Positions 1-7,668 of a stretch of DNA of 64,000 nucleotides are shown here, piece after piece. Source of the stretch: Lachnoclostridium sp. (GTDB lineage Bacteria > Bacillota > Clostridia > Lachnospirales > Lachnospiraceae). The notes beneath the pieces are model-generated. The model was not told the DNA's origin and made no database searches. It was given only the letters and a program-made list of their open reading frames with translations. Numbering within the stretch: position 1 is the first letter of the stretch; every line of letters begins with the position of its first letter. The position numbers and the translations under genes are program-made. The DNA lies in NCBI GenBank assembly GCA_023665475.1, contig JAMPEB010000005.1:1-64000 (forward strand). The letters run 5' to 3'.

Positions 1-52
1 AGGCACAGCACTTTGACTGCTGCATACGCTGGTTCGAATCCAGCTAGCCCTG
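1..52 (+). tRNA. tRNA-Gln(TTG), 5' end outside window
   Basis: This is the 3' part of a tRNA. The anticodon stem is CAGCA (6-10) with TGCTG (18-22) around a seven-base loop whose anticodon TTG (13-15) reads CAA, glutamine. The T arm is GCTGG-TTCGAAT-CCAGC (28-44). It is followed by the acceptor 3' strand TAGCCCT (45-51) and discriminator G52. No CCA is encoded. The D arm and 5' acceptor strand lie before the window. Confidence 0.9.
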
Positions 53-170
53 TTTGCAGCCTGCAAAAGACTGCATATGGAGAATACCAGCAAACAGGGC
101 TTGCCCTGATTTGCAGCCTGCAAAAGACTGCATATGGAGAATACCAGCAAACAGGGCTTGCCCTGATTTG
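53..170 (+). repeat. 57-bp tandem repeat directly after tRNA-Gln
   Basis: Two identical 57-bp units (53-109 and 110-166) start right after the tRNA, and the first four bases of a third follow. Each unit contains the hairpin CAGGGC-TT-GCCCTG. Each also contains GCAAACAGGGCT (90-101 and 147-158), an exact reverse complement of the tRNA 3' end plus trailer (46-57). There is no coding signal. It could be a processing or termination element, or simply a local duplication. Confidence 0.85.
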
Positions 171-188
171 TAACTTAATTTTTACTAT

Positions 189-261
189 GGAGCACTAGCT
201 CAGTCGGTAGAGCACCTGACTTTTAATCAGGTTGTCGGGGGTTCGAATCCCCCGTGCTTCA
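189..261 (+). tRNA. tRNA-Lys(TTT)
   Basis: This is a complete cloverleaf. Acceptor GGAGCAC (189-195) pairs with GTGCTTC (254-260) with one G-T pair, and discriminator A261 follows. The anticodon stem CCTGA/TCAGG (215-219/227-231) encloses a loop with anticodon TTT (222-224). The T arm contains GGTTCGAATCC. CCA is not encoded. The gene lies 19 bases after the tandem repeat and is probably co-transcribed with the neighbouring tRNAs. Confidence 0.95.
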
Positions 262-337
262 TTTTTGATGTGAAGCGGCTGTTGTCTGCAATTGAAGTAT
301 TTGCAGGCTCGGCTTTTTTTATCATTAAAAGTTTTGA

Positions 338-419
338 GCGGAATTGATGGAATTGGCAGACATGCAAGATTTAGGTTCTTGTGGGTAACACCGTGTGGGT
401 TCGAGTCCCACATTCCGCA
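338..419 (+). tRNA. tRNA-Leu(TAG)
   Basis: This is a class II tRNA of 82 bases with a long variable arm. Acceptor GCGGAAT (338-344) pairs with ATTCCGC (412-418), and discriminator A419 follows. Anticodon stem CAAGA/TCTTG (365-369/377-381) presents anticodon TAG (372-374), which reads CUA leucine codons. The T arm holds GGTTCGAGTCC. A GC-containing stretch ending in a run of T (about 306-320) lies between it and tRNA-Lys. Confidence 0.95.
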
Positions 420-469
420 GGTCACCAGTGTACGGATTGAGGAAAAGGATAAGTAAGGATTGAAAATTT

Positions 470-507
470 CCGCTGATTGAATGCCGCTTGCGCGGCGGAA
501 TGAGAGG
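470..507 (+). repeat. dispersed leader repeat, family B copy 1
   Basis: The stretch carries the family core (CGCTGATT, then ATGCCGCTTGCGCGGCGG, then AATGAGAGG) with hairpin GCCGC-TTGC-GCGGC. Near-identical cores occur near 41681-41716 and 47127-47167. The terminal GAGAGG (502-507) is the ribosome-binding site of the antiporter gene that follows, so the repeat forms that gene's 5' leader. Confidence 0.8.
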
Positions 508-512
508 TAATG

Positions 513-1454
513 ATGGAAATCGTAATACAGTTGCTGCTTCTGGTAGTAGGCTTCGTTATGCTGATAAAAGGCGCGGACTGGTTTGTGGAGGGCGCATCCA
601 AATTGGCGGACAAGTTCGGGATTCCGCAGTTAGTCATAGGACTCACCATTGTGGCTCTGGGAACTTCCCTGCCGGAAGCGGCGGTCAGTATTTCGGCAGC
701 CCTTAAGGGAAGCGCGGAAATCACCATCGGCAATGTGGTGGGAAGCAACATTATGAATGTGCTTATTATTTTGGGGCTGACCGCCGTAGTCTGTGTGATA
801 CCGGTGCAGAAATCCACCGTGATTTTTGAGATACCTTTTATGATAGGTATAACCGTGCTGCTTGCGGTGCAGGGACTTACCGATAATGTGGTGAACCGCA
901 TGGAAGGCGGCATTTTGTGGATGTTTATGATTGTGTACCTCTTATATCTGCTTAAGATGGCAAAACAGGGAAACGATACACAGGAGGAAGCCGGTCAGGA
1001 AGAAAAGCCGGACTCCGTGTTGAAAATGCTGGTTATGATTATAGTGGGCGCCGGAATTATTGTCTGGGGCAGCGATATTACGGTGGACGCGGCGACTGTT
1101 ATGGCAAAGATGTTTGGCATGAGCGAGCGTTTTATCGGTCTTACCATTGTGGCTTTGGGGACTTCCCTTCCGGAGTTAGTGACAAGCGTTACGGCAGGCA
1201 TTAAGGGCAAACCGGATATTGCGGTGGGCAATATTGTAGGCAGCAATATTTTCAATATTTTATTTGTAGTAGGCACTACGGCATTGATTACGCCTGTGCT
1301 TTATAAAGCGGATTTTCTGGTGGACAGCATAACGGCGGTGGCGGCGGCGGTACTGTTGTTTGTGTGTGTGGCGCCCGGTAAAAAACTTGGCAGGGTTGGC
1401 GGCGCTCTTATGCTGGCAGGCTATGCGGCTTATTTTGTATATCTGATACAGTGA
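513..1454 (+). CDS. calcium/sodium antiporter, CaCA family (YrbG-like)
   Basis: This is an inner-membrane cation antiporter of about 313 residues, a normal length for the bacterial YrbG group. The two inverted alpha-repeats are plain: GLTIVALGTSLPEA... with GNVVGSNIMN in the first half, and GLTIVALGTSLPEL... with GNIVGSNIFN in the second. These repeats line the ion path in the family. About ten membrane segments are separated by a short acidic central loop (QEEAGQEEK). The family exchanges Ca2+ for Na+ or H+; which ions this one carries cannot be read from sequence. An ATG lies at 510 as well, but GAGAGG (502-507) is only 2 bases from it and 5 from 513, so 513 is preferred. The ribosome site belongs to a family B repeat. 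Confidence 0.9.
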   Translation: MEIVIQLLLLVVGFVMLIKGADWFVEGASKLADKFGIPQLVIGLTIVALGTSLPEAAVSISAALKGSAEITIGNVVGSNIMNVLIILGLTAVVCVIPVQKSTVIFEIPFMIGITVLLAVQGLTDNVVNRMEGGILWMFMIVYLLYLLKMAKQGNDTQEEAGQEEKPDSVLKMLVMIIVGAGIIVWGSDITVDAATVMAKMFGMSERFIGLTIVALGTSLPELVTSVTAGIKGKPDIAVGNIVGSNIFNILFVVGTTALITPVLYKADFLVDSITAVAAAVLLFVCVAPGKKLGRVGGALMLAGYAAYFVYLIQ

Positions 1455-1489
1455 GGAGAACCCTACGCAATGTGTAAAAGCACACATGA

Positions 1490-1524
1490 AGGTCCGCAGG
1501 TTACGGAAAGGCATGGTTATTATT
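1490..1524 (+). repeat. dispersed leader repeat, family C copy 1
   Basis: The core is CGCAGGTTACGGAAAGGC followed by ATGGTTAT. Closely similar sequences sit at 8650-8681 and 62863-62892, each with GGAAAGG 12-13 bases before the next gene's probable start. Here it supplies the ribosome site of the diguanylate cyclase. An ATG inside the element (1513) is in frame with the gene but only 1 base from the Shine-Dalgarno. Confidence 0.65.
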
Positions 1525-3171
1525 GTGAAAAAGACTGTACAGAAGATATATTGGTTTTTTGCGGCACTGTTTTGTGTTTTATTTTTATTTGTCATGCAGA
1601 GCTTTCATGTGGTTGAGGAGAGTGACAAAACCAATGAAGGTTATCAGATTCTGACGAATTATCAGCACACCGTTTTAGAAGATGAAAGTGCGCCTGTAAA
1701 AGTCAGGAAGGAGTATGTCTGGCAGATTGAGGGCGTAGAGGGCGCTTATAAAGATTTCCTTTTCTATAGTTATCATCAAAATGTGGAAGTCTATCTGGAT
1801 GATGACTGTATTTATGAAATGTATCCGGATAAACACAATGCTTTTGGCAAAACCCCCGGATGTTTGTGGAATGACATCGCTTTGGATTCCCGGGATAACG
1901 GAAAGGTATTGCGAGTGGTATTGACTCCCGTGTACACAAGCGCTGTGGATGCCGTGCCTACCTTTTACTTCGGGGCAAAATATGATATTGCAATGGATAT
2001 TCTGGCGAAAAGTCTGCCGTCCTTGGTTTTGGGCATTATAGCGATTCTGGCGGGGCTTATCTTTGTGGTATTTACTTTGTATAATTACCGAAACCCGGAG
2101 GTAGATAAAAGCCTTCTGATGCTTGGAACCTTTTCCATATGGGTGGGTGTTTGGAAAATAATGGATGCAGAGGTATGGGAATTATTGTTCCATAAGCCTA
2201 TTGCCTGGACACTGCTTACTTACTTTGCGCTGCTTTTGATGAGCACTCCTTTTGTTCTGTTTATGAAAGAGCTGCACAGTTCCAAGGAGAGCATCCTTTG
2301 GTATATTCCTTGTTTCTTTAATTTTTTGATAATGATTGTCATGCTTGCGCTACAGTTTACGGGAATTGCCGATTTCAGGGAGGCATTGACTTTCATTCAT
2401 ATCGGACTGTTTTTCATGATATTCATTTGCATTCTTATGGCGGTCCGGGAGGTTCGCAGCGCGGGCTGGAATCCCAAGCTTAAACTGAATGTGACCTGTA
2501 TCGGAATCTGCTTTGCCGGTTTTGCGCTGGATATGGTGTTTTATTATCTGAGACATGGGCATAGTATGGTTATATTGGGAATGCTTGGATTCATCATCTA
2601 TATTATTGCTTTGGGTCAGGCATCCATGAAAGAAGCCAAGCAGCTTATGGCAATCGGCATGAGCGCCAAGCGGTTTGAGCACATGGCATATCATGACCAA
2701 TTGACAAGTCTTTACAACCGTACGGCTTATGCCGCCCATGTAGGGGCGGAGGATTTTGCTCCCGAGAAATATATTGTAGTGGTATTTGACTTAAATGATT
2801 TGAAAAAATGCAATGATACTTTGGGGCACGAAAAAGGTGATGTTTATATTCGGGAAAGTGCGCAGATAATAAAGAGTACCTTCGGAGAGACAGGAAACTG
2901 TTACCGCATGGGCGGGGATGAGTTCTGCGTTTTGATACCAAACGGCAGTAAGAACCAATGTAAGAAACTTTTGGAGAAGCTTCGGGAAAAAGTGGAGCGC
3001 TTCAATCAGAAGAGTACGGATGTGTTTATGCAGATTGCCTGCGGATATGAGGAGTACGATAAGAGAATTGATTATGATATCGGAGATACCTTTAGACGTG
3101 CGGATAAGATGATGTATCATGAGAAATTTTCCATGAAGCATCAGGCAGGAAAAGATGCAGAAGTGAGATAA
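1525..3171 (+). CDS. membrane-bound diguanylate cyclase (7TM-type sensor, GGDEF)
   Basis: This protein probably makes cyclic di-GMP from two GTP. An N-terminal membrane helix is followed by an external domain of about 140 residues. A bundle of about seven hydrophobic helices resembles 7TMR-DISM receptors. A C-terminal GGDEF domain carries an intact GGDEF signature (residues 463-467) and the upstream FDLNDLKKCNDTLGHEKGD segment that binds metal and substrate, so it should be active. No RxxD inhibitory site is obvious. GTG 1525 gives a VKKTVQK start 13 bases after GGAAAGG; ATG 1513 is the alternative, and 1486 has no ribosome site. The signal sensed by the external domain is unknown. Confidence 0.85.
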   Translation: MKKTVQKIYWFFAALFCVLFLFVMQSFHVVEESDKTNEGYQILTNYQHTVLEDESAPVKVRKEYVWQIEGVEGAYKDFLFYSYHQNVEVYLDDDCIYEMYPDKHNAFGKTPGCLWNDIALDSRDNGKVLRVVLTPVYTSAVDAVPTFYFGAKYDIAMDILAKSLPSLVLGIIAILAGLIFVVFTLYNYRNPEVDKSLLMLGTFSIWVGVWKIMDAEVWELLFHKPIAWTLLTYFALLLMSTPFVLFMKELHSSKESILWYIPCFFNFLIMIVMLALQFTGIADFREALTFIHIGLFFMIFICILMAVREVRSAGWNPKLKLNVTCIGICFAGFALDMVFYYLRHGHSMVILGMLGFIIYIIALGQASMKEAKQLMAIGMSAKRFEHMAYHDQLTSLYNRTAYAAHVGAEDFAPEKYIVVVFDLNDLKKCNDTLGHEKGDVYIRESAQIIKSTFGETGNCYRMGGDEFCVLIPNGSKNQCKKLLEKLREKVERFNQKSTDVFMQIACGYEEYDKRIDYDIGDTFRRADKMMYHEKFSMKHQAGKDAEVR

Positions 3172-3246
3172 GTTTGAAAGTAAACTTTCGAACTCTTTAT
3201 TAGTAGCAGTATTGCAGGCAGAAGCCTGCAATATGCGGGGGTATAG
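3170..3246 (+). repeat. dispersed leader repeat, family A copy 1 (two hairpins)
   Basis: This element of about 75 bases lies between the cyclase stop and the malQ start. The first hairpin is GTTTGAAAG-TAAA-CTTTCGAAC. The second is a perfect 10-bp stem TATTGCAGGC-AGAA-GCCTGCAATA (3210-3233). It ends in GCGGGGGTATAG, which serves as the malQ ribosome site. Copy 2 (7567-7642) matches over the whole length and differs by compensatory changes in the second stem. Copies 3 and 4 (53117, 57180) share the second hairpin and tail. Confidence 0.85.
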
Positions 3247-3248
3247 TT

Positions 3249-4745
3249 ATGAGAAAAGCAGGAATTTTGATGCCTATTTCCGGTATTCCTTCCCCTTATG
3301 GAATCGGTACTTTCGGAAAGGCAAGTTATGAATTTGTAGATTTTTTGGAGAAAGCAGGACAGAAGCTGTGGCAGATACTGCCCCTTGGTCCCACCGGTTA
3401 CGGGGATTCGCCATACCAGTCTTTTTCTACTTTTGCGGGAAACCCTTATTATATTGATTTGGAATTATTGATTGGAAAGGGATATCTGACCAGAGAAGAA
3501 TGCGATTCCTATGATTTTGGCGCGGATGAACACGATATAGATTATGAAAAAATATATCTTTCCAGATTCCCGGTGCTGAAGCGGGCATTTCAGAGAGCAG
3601 GCGAGAAGGGGCTGTTTACAAAACCGGACTATCGGGCATTTATAGAAGAGAACAGCTTCTGGCTGGAGGATTATGCCCTTTATATGGCAGTGAAGAATGC
3701 TTTTGGCGGCGTATGTTTTTTAGAATGGGACGAAGATATCAGACTTCGTAAAAAGAAGGCTCTGGCAAGATATCGGGAGGAGCTTGCGGAGGAGATTGCA
3801 TTTTATAAGTTCCAGCAATATCTTTTCAGCACACAGTGGCAGGCGCTAAAGAAATATGCCAACAAAAAAGGCATAGAAATTGTAGGGGACATTCCCATTT
3901 ATGTGGCGTTTGACAGCGCGGATACATGGGCGAATCCGAAGCTTTTCCAATTGGACGAAGAGGGAAAACCCATTGCTGTGGCGGGCTGTCCGCCGGATGT
4001 GTTTGCCACAACGGGGCAGCTTTGGGGGAATCCTTTGTATCAGTGGAAATATCATAAAAAGACGGATTATGAGTGGTGGATTCGGCGTATCGCATATTGT
4101 TACGAACTGTACGATATCGTGAGAATCGACCATTTCAGAGGGTTTGATGCCTATTGGTCCGTGCCTTACGGCGACCCTACCGCTGAGAAGGGGCATTGGG
4201 AAAAGGGTCCCGGCTATGATTTGTTTGAAGCTATTAAGAAGAGTCTGGGCAAGAAAAAGGTCATTGCGGAAGATTTAGGATTTTTGACAGACAGTGTCAT
4301 TAAACTGGTGAAAAAGACAGGTTATCCCGGTATGAAGATTTTACAGTTTGCGTTTGGGGAAGGAGCGGAGAGTGATTATCTGCCGCATAATTATCCCCAA
4401 AACTGTGTGGCATATACCGGAACCCATGATAATGATACAACAGTAAGCTGGGTTCGCCAGATGCCGCCTAAGGAAGCGCGTTTTGCCATGGAATATCTGA
4501 GTGTGCAGAGCAAAAAGGAACTGCCGTGGGCATGCATCCGCGCGGCTATTGCAAGCACGGCGGACACTGCGATTATCCCCATGCAGGACTATCTGCATTT
4601 GGGCAGGGAAGCGAGAATCAATGTTCCCTCCACCATTGGAACGAATTGGAGATGGCGCATGGATAAAGCGGCTTTGAATAAGGAATTAGCGAGAAAAATA
4701 CGAAAATTGGCAAAGACTTACGGAAGAATCGGTCAGAAAGGATAG
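3249..4745 (+). CDS. malQ: 4-alpha-glucanotransferase (amylomaltase)
   Basis: The enzyme transfers alpha-1,4-glucan segments between maltodextrins in the cytoplasm during starch and glycogen use (GH77). Its 498 residues fit the short bacterial type. Family marks are present: the N-terminal GILMPISGIPSPYGIGTFG stretch, the nucleophile region IVRIDHFRGF, the acid/base region IAEDLG and the third acid in GTHDNDT. The ATG at 3249 follows the GGGGG of the family A leader. A hairpin overlapping its stop codon separates it from the convergent tetR-type gene. glgA (38442) is the other glycogen gene here but is far away. Confidence 0.96.
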   Translation: MRKAGILMPISGIPSPYGIGTFGKASYEFVDFLEKAGQKLWQILPLGPTGYGDSPYQSFSTFAGNPYYIDLELLIGKGYLTREECDSYDFGADEHDIDYEKIYLSRFPVLKRAFQRAGEKGLFTKPDYRAFIEENSFWLEDYALYMAVKNAFGGVCFLEWDEDIRLRKKKALARYREELAEEIAFYKFQQYLFSTQWQALKKYANKKGIEIVGDIPIYVAFDSADTWANPKLFQLDEEGKPIAVAGCPPDVFATTGQLWGNPLYQWKYHKKTDYEWWIRRIAYCYELYDIVRIDHFRGFDAYWSVPYGDPTAEKGHWEKGPGYDLFEAIKKSLGKKKVIAEDLGFLTDSVIKLVKKTGYPGMKILQFAFGEGAESDYLPHNYPQNCVAYTGTHDNDTTVSWVRQMPPKEARFAMEYLSVQSKKELPWACIRAAIASTADTAIIPMQDYLHLGREARINVPSTIGTNWRWRMDKAALNKELARKIRKLAKTYGRIGQKG

Positions 4746-4761
4746 GTCTCCCACTATCCTT
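4738..4761. terminator. bidirectional stem spanning two stop codons
   Basis: AAGGATAG (4738-4745) and CTATCCTT (4754-4761) form a perfect 8-bp stem with an 8-base loop. The left arm ends in the malQ stop codon and the right arm begins with the stop codon of the convergent regulator. No T run follows, so termination strength is uncertain. Confidence 0.5.
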
Positions 4762-5308
4762 CCAGGCCGTGCCGGATTAGGCGTATAGTGAGCCGGATGA
4801 TGTCTTCCATAGGTTCTTTCCGGCCGTTTTTGACCCATGCACGGTAAATTTCGGTCATACAGCCGTTGATGTATGCGGTTAAAAAAGGAGTTTCACCTGA
4901 ACGGTAACTGAGGCGTTCCTCGTTGAAACAAATCACGGTAGAGTTTTCGGTATAAGGATTTTCAACGGGGAGGCATCCCTTACTGTTTAAAATTTTTTCA
5001 TCCAGAGCATCGGCGGACTCCGCAAATTCATAGCAGATACGGACTACCTTTTCTAAATCATCGGGAAGTTTAGTGTCCTTAATAGGAGTCAGAAAACGGT
5101 TTAGTACATCAAACTGCATTTTTAACAATAATTCATCCATAGAAGAATAATGAAGATAAAAGGTTTTTCGGTTGATTTCCGCCTGTCGGGCAAGCTCCTG
5201 AACGGAAATTTGGGAATACTCTTTTTCTTTTAATAATTCGCGGAAGGTCTGTTGTATCAGGCGTTCCGTTTTTTTGTATCGTAGATCATCCTGTGGTTTT
5301 TTGTTCAT
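4754..5308 (-). CDS. TetR/AcrR-family transcriptional regulator
   Basis: This is a 184-residue repressor-type protein. The N-terminal TetR helix-turn-helix occupies roughly residues 10-58, with the signature ISVQELARQAEINRKTFYLHY recognisable (quoted in part: AEINRKTFYLHY). The C-terminal ligand domain is of the short TetR_C type, and the ligand is unknown. It is divergent from a membrane protein gene at 5511, with a 200-bp AT-rich intergenic region containing inverted repeats. Such pairs commonly have the regulator control its neighbour; that link is inferred from layout only. Confidence 0.9.
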   Translation of the reverse strand: MNKKPQDDLRYKKTERLIQQTFRELLKEKEYSQISVQELARQAEINRKTFYLHYSSMDELLLKMQFDVLNRFLTPIKDTKLPDDLEKVVRICYEFAESADALDEKILNSKGCLPVENPYTENSTVICFNEERLSYRSGETPFLTAYINGCMTEIYRAWVKNGRKEPMEDIIRLTIRLIRHGLEG

Positions 5309-5393
5309 TTTAATCCCCGTTTCGCTAATTAATACACATCTGTTCTAAAAGTGATGATTAAGGCACATATTAATAAAAATGACCATTGCTGAA

Positions 5394-5423
5394 TTGTGCT
5401 TTTCTTATTATTATAATTATAAT
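5394..5423 (+). promoter_or_regulatory. candidate promoter for the CmpB-like gene
   Basis: TTGTGC (5394-5399) and TATAAT (5418-5423) are separated by 18 bases. The pair lies in an AT-rich stretch bracketed by CTTATTA (5404-5410) and TAATAAG (5435-5441), an inverted repeat that could be a TetR-type operator. The start codon is about 90 bases downstream. Confidence 0.55.
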
Positions 5424-5510
5424 TCAAAAATGTGTAATAAGCAATAGTAAGAAAATAGACAGATACAAAAGGATTGTAAGAAAACATTACAAGAGAAAGG
5501 AAGGACTGCA

Positions 5511-6206
5511 ATGAAGTATAATGTATTTGCTTTGGGAATTATGGCGGCCATCGTTTCCTTTTTGGGATTTGTTGTAGAAAACTTATGGTTGGCAGTTACA
5601 AAAGGTTATATGAATAACCGGAATATGAATGCGCCGTTTTTGCTGGGGTATGGCTTGTTTATTCTTATTTTGTTTATTGTGTTGGGAACACCGGAAGGGT
5701 TGGTGGAAAGAAGAATATTTAAGAAAATACAATCAAAGGAAATGCGGTATGCCGTTTATTTTGTCTGCTCTTTTGTGGCTGTCAGCGTGGGAGAAATACT
5801 GCTTGGAACGACTGTGGAACGATTATGCCACATTGAATATTGGAATTATTCCAATCTTCCCATGCATATAACAAAATATACATCCGTTCCCACAAGTCTG
5901 GGCTTTGCTACCGGGATTACAATTTTTATGGGAAAGTTCTTTTCTCCCCTGATGGAGTGGATTAACCGGTTTGATGTATCCCAGATTAAGACGGTCAGCA
6001 TTACTGTTACATTAATTATGGTGTTGGATTTTTTCTATAGTTTTTATCATATCATGGTGCATCAGGATTTTTACTTGAAATGGCGGATAGAAATCACGGA
6101 TCTTCGGGTTTGCCTTTGTGTTGCCATGATAGCAGGTTTCCTATTGTTACAGGGGAGACGCAATCCAAAGATTTTGATGGGGGAACACAGAGAGCAGATA
6201 GTGTAG
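5511..6206 (+). CDS. integral membrane protein, divergent CmpB-type 'putative ABC transporter permease' family
   Basis: The protein has 231 residues with about six predicted membrane helices and no signal peptide cleavage site. The central segment, VERLCHIEYWNYSNLPMHI, resembles the WWDYSD...N motif region of the CmpB/COG4905 membrane family, and GFVVENLWL near the N terminus matches the family's E-containing first helix. Despite the family label no ATPase partner is nearby, so a transport role is unproven. AAGGAAGGACTGCA precedes ATG 5511. A long perfect hairpin overlaps the stop codon. It is divergent from the TetR gene. Confidence 0.65.
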   Translation: MKYNVFALGIMAAIVSFLGFVVENLWLAVTKGYMNNRNMNAPFLLGYGLFILILFIVLGTPEGLVERRIFKKIQSKEMRYAVYFVCSFVAVSVGEILLGTTVERLCHIEYWNYSNLPMHITKYTSVPTSLGFATGITIFMGKFFSPLMEWINRFDVSQIKTVSITVTLIMVLDFFYSFYHIMVHQDFYLKWRIEITDLRVCLCVAMIAGFLLLQGRRNPKILMGEHREQIV

Positions 6207-6237
6207 AATTAAAACCGCAGACTGCGGTTTTAATTCT
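6205..6237. terminator. bidirectional terminator, 15-bp perfect stem
   Basis: AGAATTAAAACCGCA (6205-6219) pairs perfectly with TGCGGTTTTAATTCT (6223-6237) over a 3-base loop. The stem starts within the stop codon of the membrane protein and lies 10 bases from the end of the convergent CYTH gene. A-rich and T-rich arms give a U tract in both directions. Confidence 0.8.
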
Positions 6238-6247
6238 GCGCGGCGTT

Positions 6248-6760
6248 TTAAAGTTCCGGGTCCGGGAGCTCTACATTGCTCATTGCCAGATAAGAATTGT
6301 GGTATTCCTGACAGTAAGTTACTTCTTCTCCAAACCAATCCGGCGGTAGGAAAGCCTCCGCTTCTTCCGTACTGAAAAATTCTACCTCCGCTACAACAAG
6401 AGGTTTAAAGGGTTCGGAAAAAACATCCACTTCAATTGTCAGCATATAATCCTCGGGAGGTTCGGGAAAGCCTTCCTTTACCGAGGGATGTTCTAAAGGA
6501 ATTAAATATCGCTTTTTGGAAATCACATTTCCGTCTGCCTTTAAAAGCAAATGATAATAAGCCTCCTTGTTCAACGGGAGGTTGCTTTCTTCTCTGGCCA
6601 TAAGACCTGCGCCTTTGTAAGTCAGATAATATTCGTCATCCTGTCTGCGAACGCGGACTACGGGTTCTGTGCACAAATAAGCCTGTTCAATCCAATGAAA
6701 AGGGTAGGATTCCAGATTTTCCGGTAATGTTTTGATGATAAATTTGCGCTCGATTTCCAT
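6248..6760 (-). CDS. CYTH domain protein (triphosphatase-like)
   Basis: This 170-residue protein is essentially one CYTH domain. The N terminus MEIERKFI carries the ExExK signature that binds metal and triphosphate. Later basic residues (VRVRRQ, ISKKRYLI) and acidic strands (LTIEVDVF, VVAEVEFFS) match the triphosphate tunnel fold. Members hydrolyse inorganic triphosphate or thiamine triphosphate, and some are adenylate cyclases; small stand-alone bacterial forms are usually triphosphatases. It is transcribed alone. Confidence 0.85.
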   Translation of the reverse strand: MEIERKFIIKTLPENLESYPFHWIEQAYLCTEPVVRVRRQDDEYYLTYKGAGLMAREESNLPLNKEAYYHLLLKADGNVISKKRYLIPLEHPSVKEGFPEPPEDYMLTIEVDVFSEPFKPLVVAEVEFFSTEEAEAFLPPDWFGEEVTYCQEYHNSYLAMSNVELPDPEL

Positions 6761-6918
6761 TGTGTCTTAACAGTCCTTTTCTTCTTATGCGATATTATAG
6801 TAGTTTTATTATACCACATATAGAGAGAAATCCAAGTATTAATCATTGAAAAAACTGTAGAAAAAAACATATAAATTGTGTATACTAGTAACAAGTTGTT
6901 TTGCAGAAAGGAGCAGAA

Positions 6919-7473
6919 ATGAGTAAAATTGCAATTTTTTTCGCGGAAGGTTATGAAGAGGTCGAGGCGCTTGCCGTGGTGGACATCTGCCGCAGAGCCG
7001 GAATCGAGACGGATATGGTGTCTGTGACGGAGGAGAGTATGGTAACAAGTTCCCATGGCATATCCGTAAAAACGGACAAGACTTTTGGAGAAGTGAACTT
7101 TGAGGAATATGACATGCTGGTGCTGCCCGGAGGAGGAAAGGGAACGCAGGGGCTGGAAGCCCATGAAGGATTAATGGCACAAATTGATGCCTTCTATGAA
7201 AAAGGAAAATACATTGCTGCCATCTGTGCGGCTCCCAGCATTTTCGGGCACAGAGGCATTTTGAAGGGCAGAAATGCCTGCAGCTATCCTTCTTTTGAGA
7301 GCCATCTGGAGGGTGCGCGGGTAACGAAAGGACCGGTGGAGATTTCAGACCATGTGATTACTTCCAGAGGAATGGGGACTGCCATTGACTTCGGACTTGC
7401 CATAGCAGGGGCTCTTTGCGGAAAGGAAGAGGCAGAGAAGCTGGCGCGGCAGATTGTATATAGGGAAGCGTGA
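6919..7473 (+). CDS. DJ-1/PfpI family protein
   Basis: This 184-residue protein has a DJ-1/ThiJ fold. The nucleophile elbow AAICAAPSI places a cysteine at about residue 102, and the Glu partner lies in FAEGYEEVE near the N terminus. VLPGGG is also typical. Family members act as glyoxalases or deglycases, chaperones or redox sensors; which applies here is unknown. The start at 6919 follows AAAGGAG (6907-6913). A TATACT box at 6881-6886 may be its -10 element, but no good -35 is seen. The stop codon runs into a family D repeat. Confidence 0.9.
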   Translation: MSKIAIFFAEGYEEVEALAVVDICRRAGIETDMVSVTEESMVTSSHGISVKTDKTFGEVNFEEYDMLVLPGGGKGTQGLEAHEGLMAQIDAFYEKGKYIAAICAAPSIFGHRGILKGRNACSYPSFESHLEGARVTKGPVEISDHVITSRGMGTAIDFGLAIAGALCGKEEAEKLARQIVYREA

Positions 7474-7532
7474 GAAGAATTTCTGATTGCTCACAGCATA
7501 GGCTGTTTCGCAAAGAAATTCTAATCTCACAC
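7470..7532 (+). repeat. dispersed palindromic repeat, family D copy 1
   Basis: The outer arms GTGAGAAGAATTTCT and AGAAATTCTAATCTCAC pair almost completely. Within the loop ACAGC-ATAG-GCTGT forms a second hairpin. Copy 2 (23833-23897) has the same layout with paired substitutions in both stems, and a left-arm fragment lies at 11899-11919. It begins at the stop codon of the DJ-1 gene and could act as a terminator or transcript stabiliser. Confidence 0.75.
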
Positions 7533-7552
7533 TGTGCCGCAGTTTCTGTTGT

Positions 7553-7642
7553 ACATGCAGGGGTATAAGTTTGAAAGTAAACATTCAAACTCTTTATTGG
7601 TAGCAGTATCGCAGGCAGAAGCCTGCGATATGCAGGGGTATA
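7553..7642 (+). repeat. dispersed leader repeat, family A copy 2
   Basis: Positions 7567-7642 match copy 1 (3170-3246) almost base for base. The second hairpin is TATCGCAGGC-AGAA-GCCTGCGATA (7607-7630): relative to copy 1 the T-A pair has become C-G, a compensatory change. Just before it (7553-7566) stands an extra copy of the element's tail, ATGCAGGGGTATA, as if a previous element had been truncated or a second had inserted behind it. It forms the leader of the fcl gene. Confidence 0.85.
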
Positions 7643-7668
7643 AGAATAGAAATGAAGGACAGAATAAT

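Noticed and set aside
53-170. Tandem repeats near tRNA genes as a possible CRISPR array
   Set aside because: Only two identical units with no unique spacers between them, and no cas genes in the window.
1-420. tRNA cluster as a genomic-island attachment site
   Set aside because: No integrase, phage gene or direct repeat of a tRNA 3' end was seen at a distance; only the inverted copies beside tRNA-Gln.
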